Below, piece after piece: positions 46,523 to 57,230 of a stretch of 64,000 nucleotides of DNA. Positions within the stretch are counted from its first letter, which is position 1. Every line of letters begins with the position of its first letter. A model generated the notes under the pieces. It worked only from the letters and a program-made list of their open reading frames with translations. It was not told the origin of the DNA and ran no database searches. Source of the stretch: an uncultured SAR116 cluster alpha proteobacterium (GTDB lineage: Bacteria > Pseudomonadota > Alphaproteobacteria > Puniceispirillales > Puniceispirillaceae); assembly GCA_902625725.1 (NCBI GenBank), contig CACOCY010000008.1:1-64000 (forward strand). Direction: 5' to 3'. Made by a program: the position numbers and the translations under genes.

Positions 46523-47004
46523 TGAGAAACAACTGATAAAAGAGATTTTGCATCAGACACCTCAAATGCTTTCGGTTTCTCTTTGAAAAAGTGAGTTATA
46601 ATTCCGTCATTTACAATTAATGCACTTCTTGAAGCCCTAACACCTAAAACTGGCCCCATGTCTGTTGTAAGGCCAAGCACGTCAGAAAACATATATCTAC
46701 TGTCAGCAAATAAATCGATTAATCCGTTAGCTCCCTGTTGTTCTGCCCAAGCAAGCATTACATGAGCATCGTTCACAGCGATACAAGCTATAGCATCAAC
46801 CCCCGCAGCTTTAAATGCATCATGAAGCTCAATATATCCTGGCAAATGCTTTTCAGAGCAAGTTGGTGTAAATGCGCCAGGAATAGAAATAAGAATTATT
46901 TTTCTAGATTTAAAATATGTTTCAGTATTTATTACATCTAAACCTTCTGCTGTTTTAGTTGTGATTTCAAGCTTAGGAATTCTACTTCCGATAGTTAGAG
47001 TCAT
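46519..47004 (-). CDS. Peroxiredoxin (Prx5 / AhpE-type)
   Basis: A 161-residue peroxiredoxin. The peroxidatic cysteine is in PGAFTPTCSEKHLPGYI (about residue 49). The segment ACIAVNDAHVMLAWAEQQ is typical of the Prx5 group. It reduces peroxides in the cytoplasm using thiols, likely glutathione or glutaredoxin, and gshA is also in the window. It is transcribed with or close to the DsbD-like gene upstream. Confidence 0.92.
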   Translation of the reverse strand: MTLTIGSRIPKLEITTKTAEGLDVINTETYFKSRKIILISIPGAFTPTCSEKHLPGYIELHDAFKAAGVDAIACIAVNDAHVMLAWAEQQGANGLIDLFADSRYMFSDVLGLTTDMGPVLGVRASRSALIVNDGIITHFFKEKPKAFEVSDAKSLLSVVSH

Positions 47005-47039
47005 TTAATAACTTTCCTTAGTTGTTTTTAATTCGTAAA

Positions 47040-48953
47040 TCATTCAGAACTCGCCTTTTCTATCGAGGATAATAAACGTTTTGCTGTTAATATTTCGGGC
47101 AATATAATTGGTTTTTCCAGCTGAGGCGAAAATATAATGTCAAATGGAATTCCAAATCTTTCATGCATTGCAAGAAAAGCTGCGATTTCATCGTTAGTAT
47201 TTGTCCAGTCCGCCTCTAATAGAATAAATTCGGCTTGCTGAAAAGCATTTAATATTTCTTTTGTTTCTAATACAGAAATTTTATTTACCTTACAAGTAAT
47301 GCACCAATCTGCAGTAACATCAACAAAAACAGGTTGCCCTGTTTTAATTGCTTCCTTCATTACTTCTTTTGACCATGGTCGATAATTTTCTGAACCAGTA
47401 TTTTCTATTCCAACACGCCAACCCACAAGGTGAGTAAACACCCATAAAATCCAAATCAGAGTTCCCATAAGAAGAAAAGCGGATACCTGTTTGACCCTTA
47501 TCATCCAATAACCAGAATTCGGCAAGAATGAAGTAAGTGAAGGTGCTACAGCAAAAATAAGCCAAGGCACAGAAAGTCCCAGTCCCATAACTAGAAGAAC
47601 ACTGAACAAAACTAGATTACTACCTGAAAATGCAAATGCAGCGGCAGTCCCTACAAATGGAGCTGAACACGGGGTTGCAAGTATAGTAGCTAGCATTCCT
47701 GAAAAAAAATCTTGTCTATACCCCTTTTTGCCCAAAACAAAGGAGGATAGTTTAACAGCAATTTTGGGAACGGGTAAATAAAACCAATCAAGCAACGATG
47801 CAATAAATAAAGCTAGAACAAGAGAGATTATGCCAAGAAATATCGGGTTTTGAAACTGAATTCCCCAACCTATTTGATACCCAATATTCCTCAAAATCAG
47901 TAAGACTAATGAAAGCAAAAAGAAACTTGCCAGAATACCGAGTGCTGTTACTAAAAAATGTTTTCGAACCTCCTTGAACGATTTGCTAGCCGACCCAAGA
48001 AAAGTAGCGACTTTCAAAGATAAAATCGGCAAAACACAAGGCATGAAATTAAGTATAAACCCGCCAATAAAACTGATCGTCAATATAGGAATAAAACTGC
48101 TCAAAAATGTATTTTCCGATTTGAAATCAAATCCCGCATTAAGCAGCGTTCTTTTGACTTCCTTGTATTCTTGACCAGAAATTATGGTTAAAGTTAATTC
48201 CTGCCCAAATAATGATTCTGGATTTTGTATTCCATTTATATTAACTTCAGCTAATAATCCGTGGTTTGACTGTCTAATTACAACAGGTTTTGAAAAGCTA
48301 TAACCCTTAATATTCGTTTCAATAAAAATATCGTTTAATTTTTTATCTATTACGTCAATATCAATGATTATTTTTCTATCTACGGGATTTAAACTGATAG
48401 ATTTGATGTCGATATTAGGACCGGTTGTCTTAGAAGGAACTTTTGCTTTAGCAAATGCTATTTCTTGAGCATGTATACTAGGCGACGCTTCACCTTCAGG
48501 AAGAAACAAACTAATTCTGCCTGTTATTGGCACACATATATCGGAGCAAACAAGTGCATCCAAAAAGCCTCTAAAAGAAAATTCTGCTCCAGTACTAGGA
48601 TGTTCTATGGCCAGAGGAAGTAGTACTCTTCCTGAATAACCAAATGTATCGATGCCTAATATTGAAAAACGCTCTGGCAACGGCCAAAAACGTCTTATGC
48701 TTTGTTCATGGTTTTCAGCTTCTAAAAGAGGCGGGATCCCTGCATCACCAGGACTTCGCCAATATACCTTCCAACCAGGTTTGAGTTGAAACTCTAAAGC
48801 TGCTGGAATTATTTTTAACTCTCCCGAAGCTATCGTACTACTTATAAGCCGTACTTTTGCATAATCGTTCTCTAACCATGGGCCTTCAGCCGCCTGTGAA
48901 GACGCTAAACTACCATAAATAAGACAAAATAAAATAATAATATACTGTTTCAT
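47040..48953 (-). CDS. DsbD/ScsB-like protein-disulfide reductase
   Basis: A 637-residue membrane protein. After a signal peptide (IIILFCLIYGSLASSQAA) comes a periplasmic domain (residues about 25-270, WKVYWRSPGDAGIPP). A DsbD-type membrane domain follows with FMPCVLPILSLK and the second redox cysteine in ATPCSAPFVGTAA. A C-terminal thioredoxin-like domain has VTADWCITCKVN. Electrons pass from cytoplasmic thioredoxin to the periplasm, supporting cytochrome c and oxidase maturation. It differs from classical DsbD in its N-terminal domain, as in the ScsB group. Confidence 0.87.
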   Translation of the reverse strand: MKQYIIILFCLIYGSLASSQAAEGPWLENDYAKVRLISSTIASGELKIIPAALEFQLKPGWKVYWRSPGDAGIPPLLEAENHEQSIRRFWPLPERFSILGIDTFGYSGRVLLPLAIEHPSTGAEFSFRGFLDALVCSDICVPITGRISLFLPEGEASPSIHAQEIAFAKAKVPSKTTGPNIDIKSISLNPVDRKIIIDIDVIDKKLNDIFIETNIKGYSFSKPVVIRQSNHGLLAEVNINGIQNPESLFGQELTLTIISGQEYKEVKRTLLNAGFDFKSENTFLSSFIPILTISFIGGFILNFMPCVLPILSLKVATFLGSASKSFKEVRKHFLVTALGILASFFLLSLVLLILRNIGYQIGWGIQFQNPIFLGIISLVLALFIASLLDWFYLPVPKIAVKLSSFVLGKKGYRQDFFSGMLATILATPCSAPFVGTAAAFAFSGSNLVLFSVLLVMGLGLSVPWLIFAVAPSLTSFLPNSGYWMIRVKQVSAFLLMGTLIWILWVFTHLVGWRVGIENTGSENYRPWSKEVMKEAIKTGQPVFVDVTADWCITCKVNKISVLETKEILNAFQQAEFILLEADWTNTNDEIAAFLAMHERFGIPFDIIFSPQLEKPIILPEILTAKRLLSSIEKASSE

Positions 48954-49066
48954 TTCTATCTTACATAAGGTTAAAAAATTATTTGTCAGCCTTTTTGTAA
49001 CAAAATATGATTTTTAATTAACGTTTTTTTGCATAAAAGATTGCCGGAACAAACAAGTAAGCTAAT

Positions 49067-49657
49067 ATGTTAACTATGGAAAGAAAAAAAACATCCCTTT
49101 TATTTACTGAACTTGTGGGACATTTTCTTATTGCAACTCCGCAGATGAATGACCCTCGTTTTCACCAAGCTGTTATATTTATGTGTAAACATGACAAACA
49201 AACCGCAATGGGATTAATAATTAACAAACCAAAACTAAATTTTACATTCTCCAACCTTACCGAAAAACTAAGTTTTATTAAACCAAGATTTGAACAAAAT
49301 AGATTAATTTATTCAGGTGGACCCATTGAAGACAACCGTGGTTACATATTACATTCTGAAGAACATTTGATGCCAGATTCAATAAAAATTACAGATGCAA
49401 TTGCGATGTCCATGCAATTAGACATGTTATCTGAGATCGCCGATGGGGTTGGTCCGGCTCAATTTAAAATTATGCTTGGATACACTGGTTGGGCGGCTGG
49501 TCAATTGGAACAAGAATTACGTGAAAATATGTGGATACATGTACCTGCTTCTCCAGAAATTATCTTTACTGATAATACAGACTCAACATGGAAAAATGCA
49601 CTAGGTCATTTCGGATTTAATGCAAGTAACCTTTCTCCTCAATCTGGATGGGTTTAG
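49067..49657 (+). CDS. YqgE/AlgH family protein
   Basis: A 196-residue protein of the UPF0301 family. Features: GHFLIATPQMNDPRFHQAVIFMC cut: FLIATPQMNDPRF, AMGLIINKP, YSGGPIEDNRGYILH and LGYTGWAAGQLEQEL. No defined biochemical role is known. A second ATG at 49076 is an alternative start. It converges on thrC. Confidence 0.93.
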   Translation: MLTMERKKTSLLFTELVGHFLIATPQMNDPRFHQAVIFMCKHDKQTAMGLIINKPKLNFTFSNLTEKLSFIKPRFEQNRLIYSGGPIEDNRGYILHSEEHLMPDSIKITDAIAMSMQLDMLSEIADGVGPAQFKIMLGYTGWAAGQLEQELRENMWIHVPASPEIIFTDNTDSTWKNALGHFGFNASNLSPQSGWV

Positions 49658-49706
49658 AAATATCTTCATTTGTCTATTATGAAAAAATTTTTTAAGTATT
49701 GGTAAT

Positions 49707-51113
49707 TCAAAGCCTCTTATTTTTGATAATTAACTCTTTAGTGGCTTTAGTTGTTCCATCAATATTTATTTTTGTCTCTTGCCTATTCATAAGGTCAGAT
49801 AGCTGTTGAGGCAATTGCGGCCTAATTCCAATCGCTTTTTCTACTGCATCGGGGAATTTTGCCGGATGTGCACAAGCGAGCGAGATCACAGGGATACTTT
49901 CAGCAATTATTTTATCTTTTCTTGCGGCTCTTGCTGCATGAAGACCCACCGCACTATGAGGGTCAAATATAACTCCATAATCATCAAAGAGTGACTTAAT
50001 ACTGTAAGTTGTTTGTTCATCACTTACTCGATAGGCTGCAAACATTTCCTTCAATTTCTTAAGCTGCTCCACTGATACATCAAACATACCTTCAGAAGCA
50101 AACGCCTCCATCTTGCCAGCACACAGGTGAGCATCTCTATCAAGCAATTCAAATAGTAATCTCTCAAAATTTGAAGATACTTGTATATCCATAGAGGGAC
50201 TCAAGCTTTGTTCTACTTTTTCGCGTCTCATTCTGCCGTCTTCGAAAAAACGTGTTAAAATATCGTTTCTATTGGATGCTATGATCAACTTTTCGACCGG
50301 TAGCCCCATTTGATTAGCTGCCCAACCAGCAAAAATATTGCCAAAGTTACCAGTTGGGACACTAAATGCCACTTTCTGGTGAGGGGCGCCAAGTTCTAAC
50401 GCAGATGTAAAATAGTAAACAATTTGAGGAACAAGCCGTGCCCAATTAATTGAATTAATTGCAGATAAATTCGTGCTATCCCTGAACTTGTGGTCATTGA
50501 AGCAAGCTTTTACAATATCCTGACAAGTATCAAAATCACCGGCAACACAAATAGCATGAGCCCCTGCTCCAGCGAGAGAAGTCATCTGTCTCTCTTGAAT
50601 GGGTGAGACTTTTCCGCTGGGAAACAATATAAATATGTCAATTGAGTCTTGATTTTGAAAAGCCTGCAAGGCTGCAGACCCAGTGTCCCCGCTCGTTGCT
50701 CCAAGAATCACGGAATGTTTCCCAATTTTCAGAAGGGCTTTTTGAAACGCCCGAGCCAAGAACTGCATTGCATAATCTTTAAATGCTATGGTAGGGCCAT
50801 GAAATAATTCTAGCGCGAATAATCCATTTTCAAGAGGCGTAAGTGGTGCTACCTCTGGATGTGTAAAGTTCTCGTAAGATTTCTTGGTTAACTGTGTAAC
50901 CTCATCAGTGTTAAGATCATCACCTGTGAATTTAGATATTATGAGTGCGGCTATTTCAAAATAAGCGAGCCCCTGCATATCCGATATCTCCGAAAAGGAT
51001 AACTTAGGCCATTCTTTTGGTAAATATAATCCTCCATCTCTTGCAAGACCATTAAGTAGTGCACTTTCAAAATTAATATTATCATCTTCTCCACGAGTGC
51101 TTATATATTCCAT
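49707..51113 (-). CDS. thrC: Threonine synthase
   Basis: A 468-residue PLP enzyme making threonine from O-phosphohomoserine. The PLP lysine is in TIAFKDYAMQF (about residue 112). GATSGDTGSAA and PTGNFGNIFAG are the phosphate-binding segments. Downstream of the SURF1 gene in the cox cluster, the common alphaproteobacterial position. A stop-to-stop gap of 49 bases faces yqgE. Confidence 0.97.
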   Translation of the reverse strand: MEYISTRGEDDNINFESALLNGLARDGGLYLPKEWPKLSFSEISDMQGLAYFEIAALIISKFTGDDLNTDEVTQLTKKSYENFTHPEVAPLTPLENGLFALELFHGPTIAFKDYAMQFLARAFQKALLKIGKHSVILGATSGDTGSAALQAFQNQDSIDIFILFPSGKVSPIQERQMTSLAGAGAHAICVAGDFDTCQDIVKACFNDHKFRDSTNLSAINSINWARLVPQIVYYFTSALELGAPHQKVAFSVPTGNFGNIFAGWAANQMGLPVEKLIIASNRNDILTRFFEDGRMRREKVEQSLSPSMDIQVSSNFERLLFELLDRDAHLCAGKMEAFASEGMFDVSVEQLKKLKEMFAAYRVSDEQTTYSIKSLFDDYGVIFDPHSAVGLHAARAARKDKIIAESIPVISLACAHPAKFPDAVEKAIGIRPQLPQQLSDLMNRQETKINIDGTTKATKELIIKNKRL

Positions 51114-51132
51114 CTAAGATAGTTTCCTTGTT

Positions 51133-51861
51133 CTAATCAGAAGAAGATTTAGAAAAAAAATGTATTCTACCATTCTGATGATGAAAAGCGAAATAAACAC
51201 CTATTAATGCAATTGCTAATCCAAACCAAGTTAGGGCATAATTAAAGTGAGAATTTCGTATATCTATGTTTACTTCTGCTGCTATTGGAAGTGTAATTAC
51301 CTCCCCTGTCCTAATGATATCAATGTAGAAGTCTTGTTCAATTTCATCTTGCTTTAAATGTCTTGCAATTTCATCTGGTTTTAACGTAAACCAAAAACCC
51401 TGTTTAGGTTCGTTTTCAGGAACAAAAAAACCTTTTTTTCCTGGTTGCCTTAAAATCCCCTCGATATAAATTTCCCCTTTGGTTAGAGAAAATGGACGGG
51501 TGCTAGGTTCCCTATATGCTTCGGAGACCCAACCACGATTAATCAATATAGTTTTATTAGAGGTCACAAATGGAGTTACAACGTGAAATCCAGCATTACC
51601 CTCATATGTCCGTCCTGTTAGGTATATTTCTGATTGATGAAGAAATTTTCCAGTAACCCCAATTCTTTGAAATTCAATTTTATCAACTTGACTAGGAAGC
51701 TGATTTATTGATATTGCTGGAGATTTGGTTCGTTGCTCAAATTTAGCAATCAACTCTGTTTTTTCTTCTAATCGAGATAATTGCCATCCACCAAGTGCCA
51801 TGAGACAGATAATCGCAGGAATTGTAAAGATTGTAGGCCAAAAAAGTGGTCTGAATGTCAT
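51133..51861 (-). CDS. SURF1 family cytochrome c oxidase assembly protein
   Basis: A 242-residue protein from ATG 51861, which has GAGGAA ahead; a TTG at 51879 is rejected. Two membrane helices lie at the ends (TIFTIPAIICLMALGGWQL and ALTWFGLAIALIGVYFAF). The motif LINRGWVSEAYREPSTR is typical of SURF1/Shy1. It assists haem a insertion into the oxidase. It precedes thrC by 19 bases. Confidence 0.94.
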   Translation of the reverse strand: MTFRPLFWPTIFTIPAIICLMALGGWQLSRLEEKTELIAKFEQRTKSPAISINQLPSQVDKIEFQRIGVTGKFLHQSEIYLTGRTYEGNAGFHVVTPFVTSNKTILINRGWVSEAYREPSTRPFSLTKGEIYIEGILRQPGKKGFFVPENEPKQGFWFTLKPDEIARHLKQDEIEQDFYIDIIRTGEVITLPIAAEVNIDIRNSHFNYALTWFGLAIALIGVYFAFHHQNGRIHFFSKSSSD

Positions 51862-51931
51862 TGTTTCCTCATTTACCAAACAATAATTATATTTCTTGGA
51901 AAGTCGTACTTCAAAAAAATTTTGAAAACCA

Positions 51932-51962
51932 TAAAAAAGGACCTTATATCATAAGATCCTCC
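51932..51962 (-). terminator. Rho-independent terminator after ctaE
   Basis: Read leftward, AGGATCTTAT (51951-51960) pairs with ATAAGGTCCT (51938-51947) at nine of ten positions around a 3-base loop, followed by a run of T. It lies between the oxidase operon and SURF1, so most transcripts of the ctaC-to-ctaE unit probably end here. Confidence 0.75.
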
Positions 51963-51995
51963 AATTTTTGGTAAATTAATTGTAATTAGTTTCGA

Positions 51996-52781
51996 TTATC
52001 CACCCCACCAATATATAGCTACAAACAAGAATAACCAAACAACATCAACAAAATGCCAATACCATGCCGCTGCCTCAAACCCGAAATGTCGTTCTGCTGT
52101 AAATTGTCCTAGCAAACCACGAATCAGACAGACAAAAAGAAAAATGGTTCCTACAATAACGTGAAACCCATGAAAACCAGTTGCCATAAAAAATACTGAC
52201 GGGTAGATGCCATCACTAAAGCTAAAGTGAGCGTGTTGGTACTCTAGTCCCTGTAGGGCAGTAAATAGCACTCCGAGCCCCACCGTAACGGAAAGTCCAG
52301 TAATAAAGTCCTTTCTATCATTGTGCTGCAGTGCGTGATGTGCCCAAGTCACTGTACAACCTGACAGCAAAAGAATTAGCGTATTCATAAGAGGTAAATC
52401 AAATGGGTCGAAAGTATGAATTCCCTCTGGTGGCCAAATGCCTCCAACCGGAAATAAAGCTCGGTCAAAGAAAGCCCAGAAAAAAGCTACGAAAAACATA
52501 ATTTCGGAAACAATAAACAAAAGCATACCATAACGCATGCTTATTTGGACTATGGGTGTGTGATGACCTTGGTACTCTGCCTCTCGAACAATATCTCTCC
52601 ACCATAAAAACATAGTAAGTATTACTAAGCCAAGTCCAACTGCTAATACCTCCAACCCATACGGTTTATCATGCATAAACATAGCAGCACCGACAGTGAC
52701 AACAAACCCCGCTGCTGCTCCTACAGCAGGCCATGGGCTAGGTTCCACGAGATGATATGGATGCTGTTTAGAACCACTCAT
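51996..52781 (-). CDS. ctaE: Cytochrome c oxidase subunit III
   Basis: A 261-residue membrane protein with seven predicted helices. Features: [16 protein letters not shown] at the start, [15 protein letters not shown] (helix III with the lipid-contact Glu), [20 protein letters not shown] and a final [17 protein letters not shown]. Part of the aa3 oxidase, which reduces oxygen and pumps protons. A strong terminator follows. Confidence 0.97.
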   Translation of the reverse strand: MSGSKQHPYHLVEPSPWPAVGAAAGFVVTVGAAMFMHDKPYGLEVLAVGLGLVILTMFLWWRDIVREAEYQGHHTPIVQISMRYGMLLFIVSEIMFFVAFFWAFFDRALFPVGGIWPPEGIHTFDPFDLPLMNTLILLLSGCTVTWAHHALQHNDRKDFITGLSVTVGLGVLFTALQGLEYQHAHFSFSDGIYPSVFFMATGFHGFHVIVGTIFLFVCLIRGLLGQFTAERHFGFEAAAWYWHFVDVVWLFLFVAIYWWGG

Positions 52782-52830
52782 TAAATTCTCCTAAATAAAT
52801 TCATCAGCCCACCAATATACAAAACGGACA

Positions 52831-53400
52831 CTAACTTTTTAGCGCCTTAAAAAAGGTATAGGAAAGCACTACTTCATTTACATCTTCAGTATTTTTATCT
52901 AATGCAATCTCTGGATCAAGATAAAAAACAACTGGCATATCTACCGACTCCCCTGGTGCTAGCAACTGTTCAATAAAACAAAAACATTCCATTTTCATGA
53001 AATAGGTTCCCGCTTTTTGAGGGGTAACGTTAAAGGTAGCAGTGCCAGTAACAACATCGTCGGATAGATTTGTGGCTCTAAAAATAGCTTTTACTTGCTC
53101 TCCTGGAGCTAATGTGACAGGTTTAGTGACAGGATAAAAAGACCAATTGAGTTCTGAGTTAACGTGAGTATTGAAAATTATCTTCACGTCATGTCCTCTT
53201 AAAATAGTATCTGATGGTAGTTGTGATACTTGAGTGGTGCCTCCATAACCCGTTACGCGGCAAAATAAATCGTATAATGGAACTGAAGCATACGCTAAGC
53301 CCGTCATGAAAATTACAATCATCGTTAACAATGCCAAACTTTTAACATTTCGTGACTGTAAATTGACTTCTTTTGTATTTTGTTGTTTCACTAAAGACAT
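52831..53400 (-). CDS. ctaG: Cytochrome c oxidase assembly protein CtaG (Cox11)
   Basis: A 189-residue protein with one N-terminal membrane helix (LALLTMIVIFMTGLAYASVPLYDLFCRVTGYGG cut: LYDLFCRVTGYGG). The copper-binding motif is MECFCFIEQ (about residue 140). It delivers copper to the CuB site of subunit I. Its ATG overlaps the coxF stop (TAATG). Confidence 0.95.
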   Translation of the reverse strand: MSLVKQQNTKEVNLQSRNVKSLALLTMIVIFMTGLAYASVPLYDLFCRVTGYGGTTQVSQLPSDTILRGHDVKIIFNTHVNSELNWSFYPVTKPVTLAPGEQVKAIFRATNLSDDVVTGTATFNVTPQKAGTYFMKMECFCFIEQLLAPGESVDMPVVFYLDPEIALDKNTEDVNEVVLSYTFFKALKS

Positions 53401-53537
53401 TAATTCAATCCAATTCGCACTACTGTGATCAGATAAAAAAGCAAAACCAAACCGAAAATCAAAAAGAGAACGGCATAATTTTGGCCCTTTCTTTCTCGTT
53501 TTAATTCATCAGCAGTTTTTGGGGATTTTTTACTCAT
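53400..53537 (-). CDS. Small CoxF-like oxidase assembly protein
   Basis: A 45-residue gene found between ctaB and ctaG. It starts MSKKSPKTADELKRERKGQN, then has one membrane helix (YAVLFLIFGLVLLFYLITVV) and a short tail RIGLN. The position between ctaB and ctaG and the charged N-terminus before one helix fit the short CoxF-type proteins found in many alphaproteobacterial cox clusters. The stop overlaps the ctaG start as TAATG. Role in oxidase assembly is inferred from position. Confidence 0.8.
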   Translation of the reverse strand: MSKKSPKTADELKRERKGQNYAVLFLIFGLVLLFYLITVVRIGLN

Positions 53538-53543
53538 AAATTA

Positions 53544-54449
53544 TTATCCTAAAATTGCTTTATCAACCATTAAGGCCAAAAACAGAATGAATAAATATAT
53601 AATTGAGTATTTAAATAAACGCATAGCTGTTTTATCGTCTCGGTATTTCAAAAGTTGGATACATAATATTAAGAAAAAAGTACCGCTACTTCCTGCAACA
53701 AAACCATATAAAATTTTTGACATGCCGGCTATGCACGGCAATAAACTTACAAAAACCATAATCACACTATAAATCATTATTTGGCGTCTGGTTTCATCTG
53801 CACCATAAACTACGGGAAGCATCGGAATATCGGCCTTTTTATAATCAGCAATGTTGACTAGCGATAGCGCCCAAAAATGAGGTGGTGTCCAAAAGAAAAT
53901 CAAACAAAACAATATAATAGCTTCAATGCTCACATTCCCAGAAACAGCAGCCCAGCCAATAATCGGTGGAAACGCTCCCGCAGCGCCACCTATTACTATA
54001 TTCTGAGTAGTTGAGCGCTTGAGCCATACGGTATACACTAAGCCATAAAAAATGATTGTTAAAGCAAGCAAACCTCCGGCAAGAGGGTTCGCCGATAAAC
54101 TTAAAATTAAAATTGAAATTACAGAAACGGTTACTCCAAAGGTTAATGCCTCAGCTGGTTGGACCTGAGCCGAAGGGATAGGTCTTCCACGTGTTCTAGC
54201 CATTATTGAGTCTATATCTCTGTCATACCATTGGTTTATCGCGCCAGAGGCCCCTGCTCCTGCCGCAATAGCTAGCAAAGATATAAATGCTAAGAGTGGG
54301 TGTAAATTTCCAGGAGCGAGATAGATACCAGAGAAACCGGTAAAGATAACCAGGCTCATTACACGAGGTTTCATAAGCATGAAAAAGCTATACACGGCTG
54401 TGAAATCAAAGCTTGCTCTTTCTGTTATAGAGTTATTGATCTTATCCAT
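53544..54449 (-). CDS. ctaB: Protohaem IX farnesyltransferase (haem O synthase)
   Basis: A 301-residue prenyltransferase with about nine helices. The aspartate motif [23 protein letters not shown]-like ([18 protein letters not shown]) near residue 74 and the segment WTPPHFWAL near residue 187 identify it. It joins farnesyl diphosphate to haem b to make haem O for the aa3 oxidase. It follows ctaD by 12 bases. Confidence 0.97.
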   Translation of the reverse strand: [301 protein letters not shown]

Positions 54450-54461
54450 TTAAAAAATTAT

Positions 54462-56072
<1,611 letters not shown>

Positions 56073-56897
56073 TTACCGTAAATTAGTGGCGGCAATTTTA
56101 ATTGTTTGCAGTGACTTTGAAGTTGCAAATTTACTTTTCGCCTCTATCAACCAAGCCTGATAATCTTTCTTTGAAATTGCTTTCACAGCAATTGGCATGA
56201 AAGAATGATTTATTCCGCAGATTTGGTTACATTGGCCTCTATAAATTTTTTCTCCCTTTGGCACATCGATCCACACCTCATTAATGCGGCCAGCTATCGC
56301 ATAAGTCTGAACGGCTAAAGAAGGCACAAAAAATGAATGCATTACATCATTTCCCGTCACTAGAATTTTAATTTTTGTTTCTTCCGGCACAATTAGTGGA
56401 TTATCCACTGAGAGAAGCCTTGGCTGTCCCGGCTTCAACTCTTCATCACTAAGCATATAACTATCAAAATCTATTTCCTCATCGATATATTCGTAATTCC
56501 AATACCATTGATTTCCAGTAACTTTTATCACCATCTCTGCATTTTTTGTCTCATCCATGTAGTATAGAAGTTTGAATGAAGGGAAAGCTATAACAACCAA
56601 AATTATGACAGGAATTACCGTCCATAGTATTTCTATAATAGTATTATGTGTCGTCTTAGATGGCTTTGGATTAGCTTTTTTTCGAAACCGCCAACCCACG
56701 TATCCAAGTAGACCTAAAACAAAAACGGAAATAAAAGTTATAATCACCAAGAGGAGGTTATGTAAATCTAATGCCTTTTCCGCTATTGAACCTGCCGGCT
56801 CCTGATGCCACATTTGCCAGGGCTTGGGTTCAGCAGATAACGAGACCGTGGCTGTAAAAATGCCTAAAATAATGATACTAAATGTTAAAAAACGCAT
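56073..56897 (-). CDS. ctaC: Cytochrome c oxidase subunit II
   Basis: About 274 residues from ATG 56897, which gives a compact signal peptide (MRFLTFSIIILGIFTATVSL); a GTG at 56912 is an alternative. Two membrane helices follow (about residues 40-60 and 85-105), then a CuA domain with the first His in MHSFFVPS and the ligand set in CNQICGINHSFM. In the usual motif CSELCG the third residue is Glu; here it is Gln. First gene of the leftward oxidase operon. Confidence 0.95.
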   Translation of the reverse strand: MRFLTFSIIILGIFTATVSLSAEPKPWQMWHQEPAGSIAEKALDLHNLLLVIITFISVFVLGLLGYVGWRFRKKANPKPSKTTHNTIIEILWTVIPVIILVVIAFPSFKLLYYMDETKNAEMVIKVTGNQWYWNYEYIDEEIDFDSYMLSDEELKPGQPRLLSVDNPLIVPEETKIKILVTGNDVMHSFFVPSLAVQTYAIAGRINEVWIDVPKGEKIYRGQCNQICGINHSFMPIAVKAISKKDYQAWLIEAKSKFATSKSLQTIKIAATNLR

Positions 56898-57230
56898 AAA
56901 TATTGGACTCACAAAAAACTTTTATCTAATTCTCACTATATCGATTAAAGCATTTAATTATAACATGATTCTTAATCAATAAAGATCCAAATTACTATCC
57001 GTTTTTTTATCCTTTGGGAAGAGCAGTGCGACTGCCTGTCGCGCAGCTTTATAAATAATGACAAGTTATATCCAATTACTGAAAATTTTATCTAAAAGTA
57101 AATGTAACAAGGACTTGAAGTTAAGAAAGACTCTTACCATACTTATTGTGTAATAGTGGGCTAAAGTGTGAAGTACGCTGTACTCATTACATTTTAATTC
57201 AATTATATTTTAATTTAGAAGGAAATTCTG
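56898..57230. promoter_or_regulatory. Divergent ctaC/tldD intergenic region
   Basis: This 333-base gap separates two divergent genes. On the minus strand an extended -10 (TGTTATAAT, with TATAAT at 56957-56962) lies about 60 bases before ctaC and is the best promoter candidate. On the plus strand, TTGAAG (57115-57120), 17 bases and CATACT (57138-57143) could serve tldD; AAGGAA precedes its ATG. A G+C-rich stem-loop at 57022-57048 stands out. No gene was seen. Confidence 0.5.
57022..57048. other. G+C-rich stem-loop in the ctaC/tldD gap
   Basis: AGC, an unpaired A, GTGCGAC, loop TGCCT, GTCGCGC, an unpaired A and GCT form a stem of ten pairs (one G-U if transcribed). It is strikingly G+C-rich for its surroundings. 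Neither strand has a T run after it, so it is not a classic terminator. Confidence 0.5.

Noticed and set aside
57022-57048. Stem-loop as a terminator for either neighbour
   Set aside because: Both neighbours diverge from it and no T run follows on either strand.
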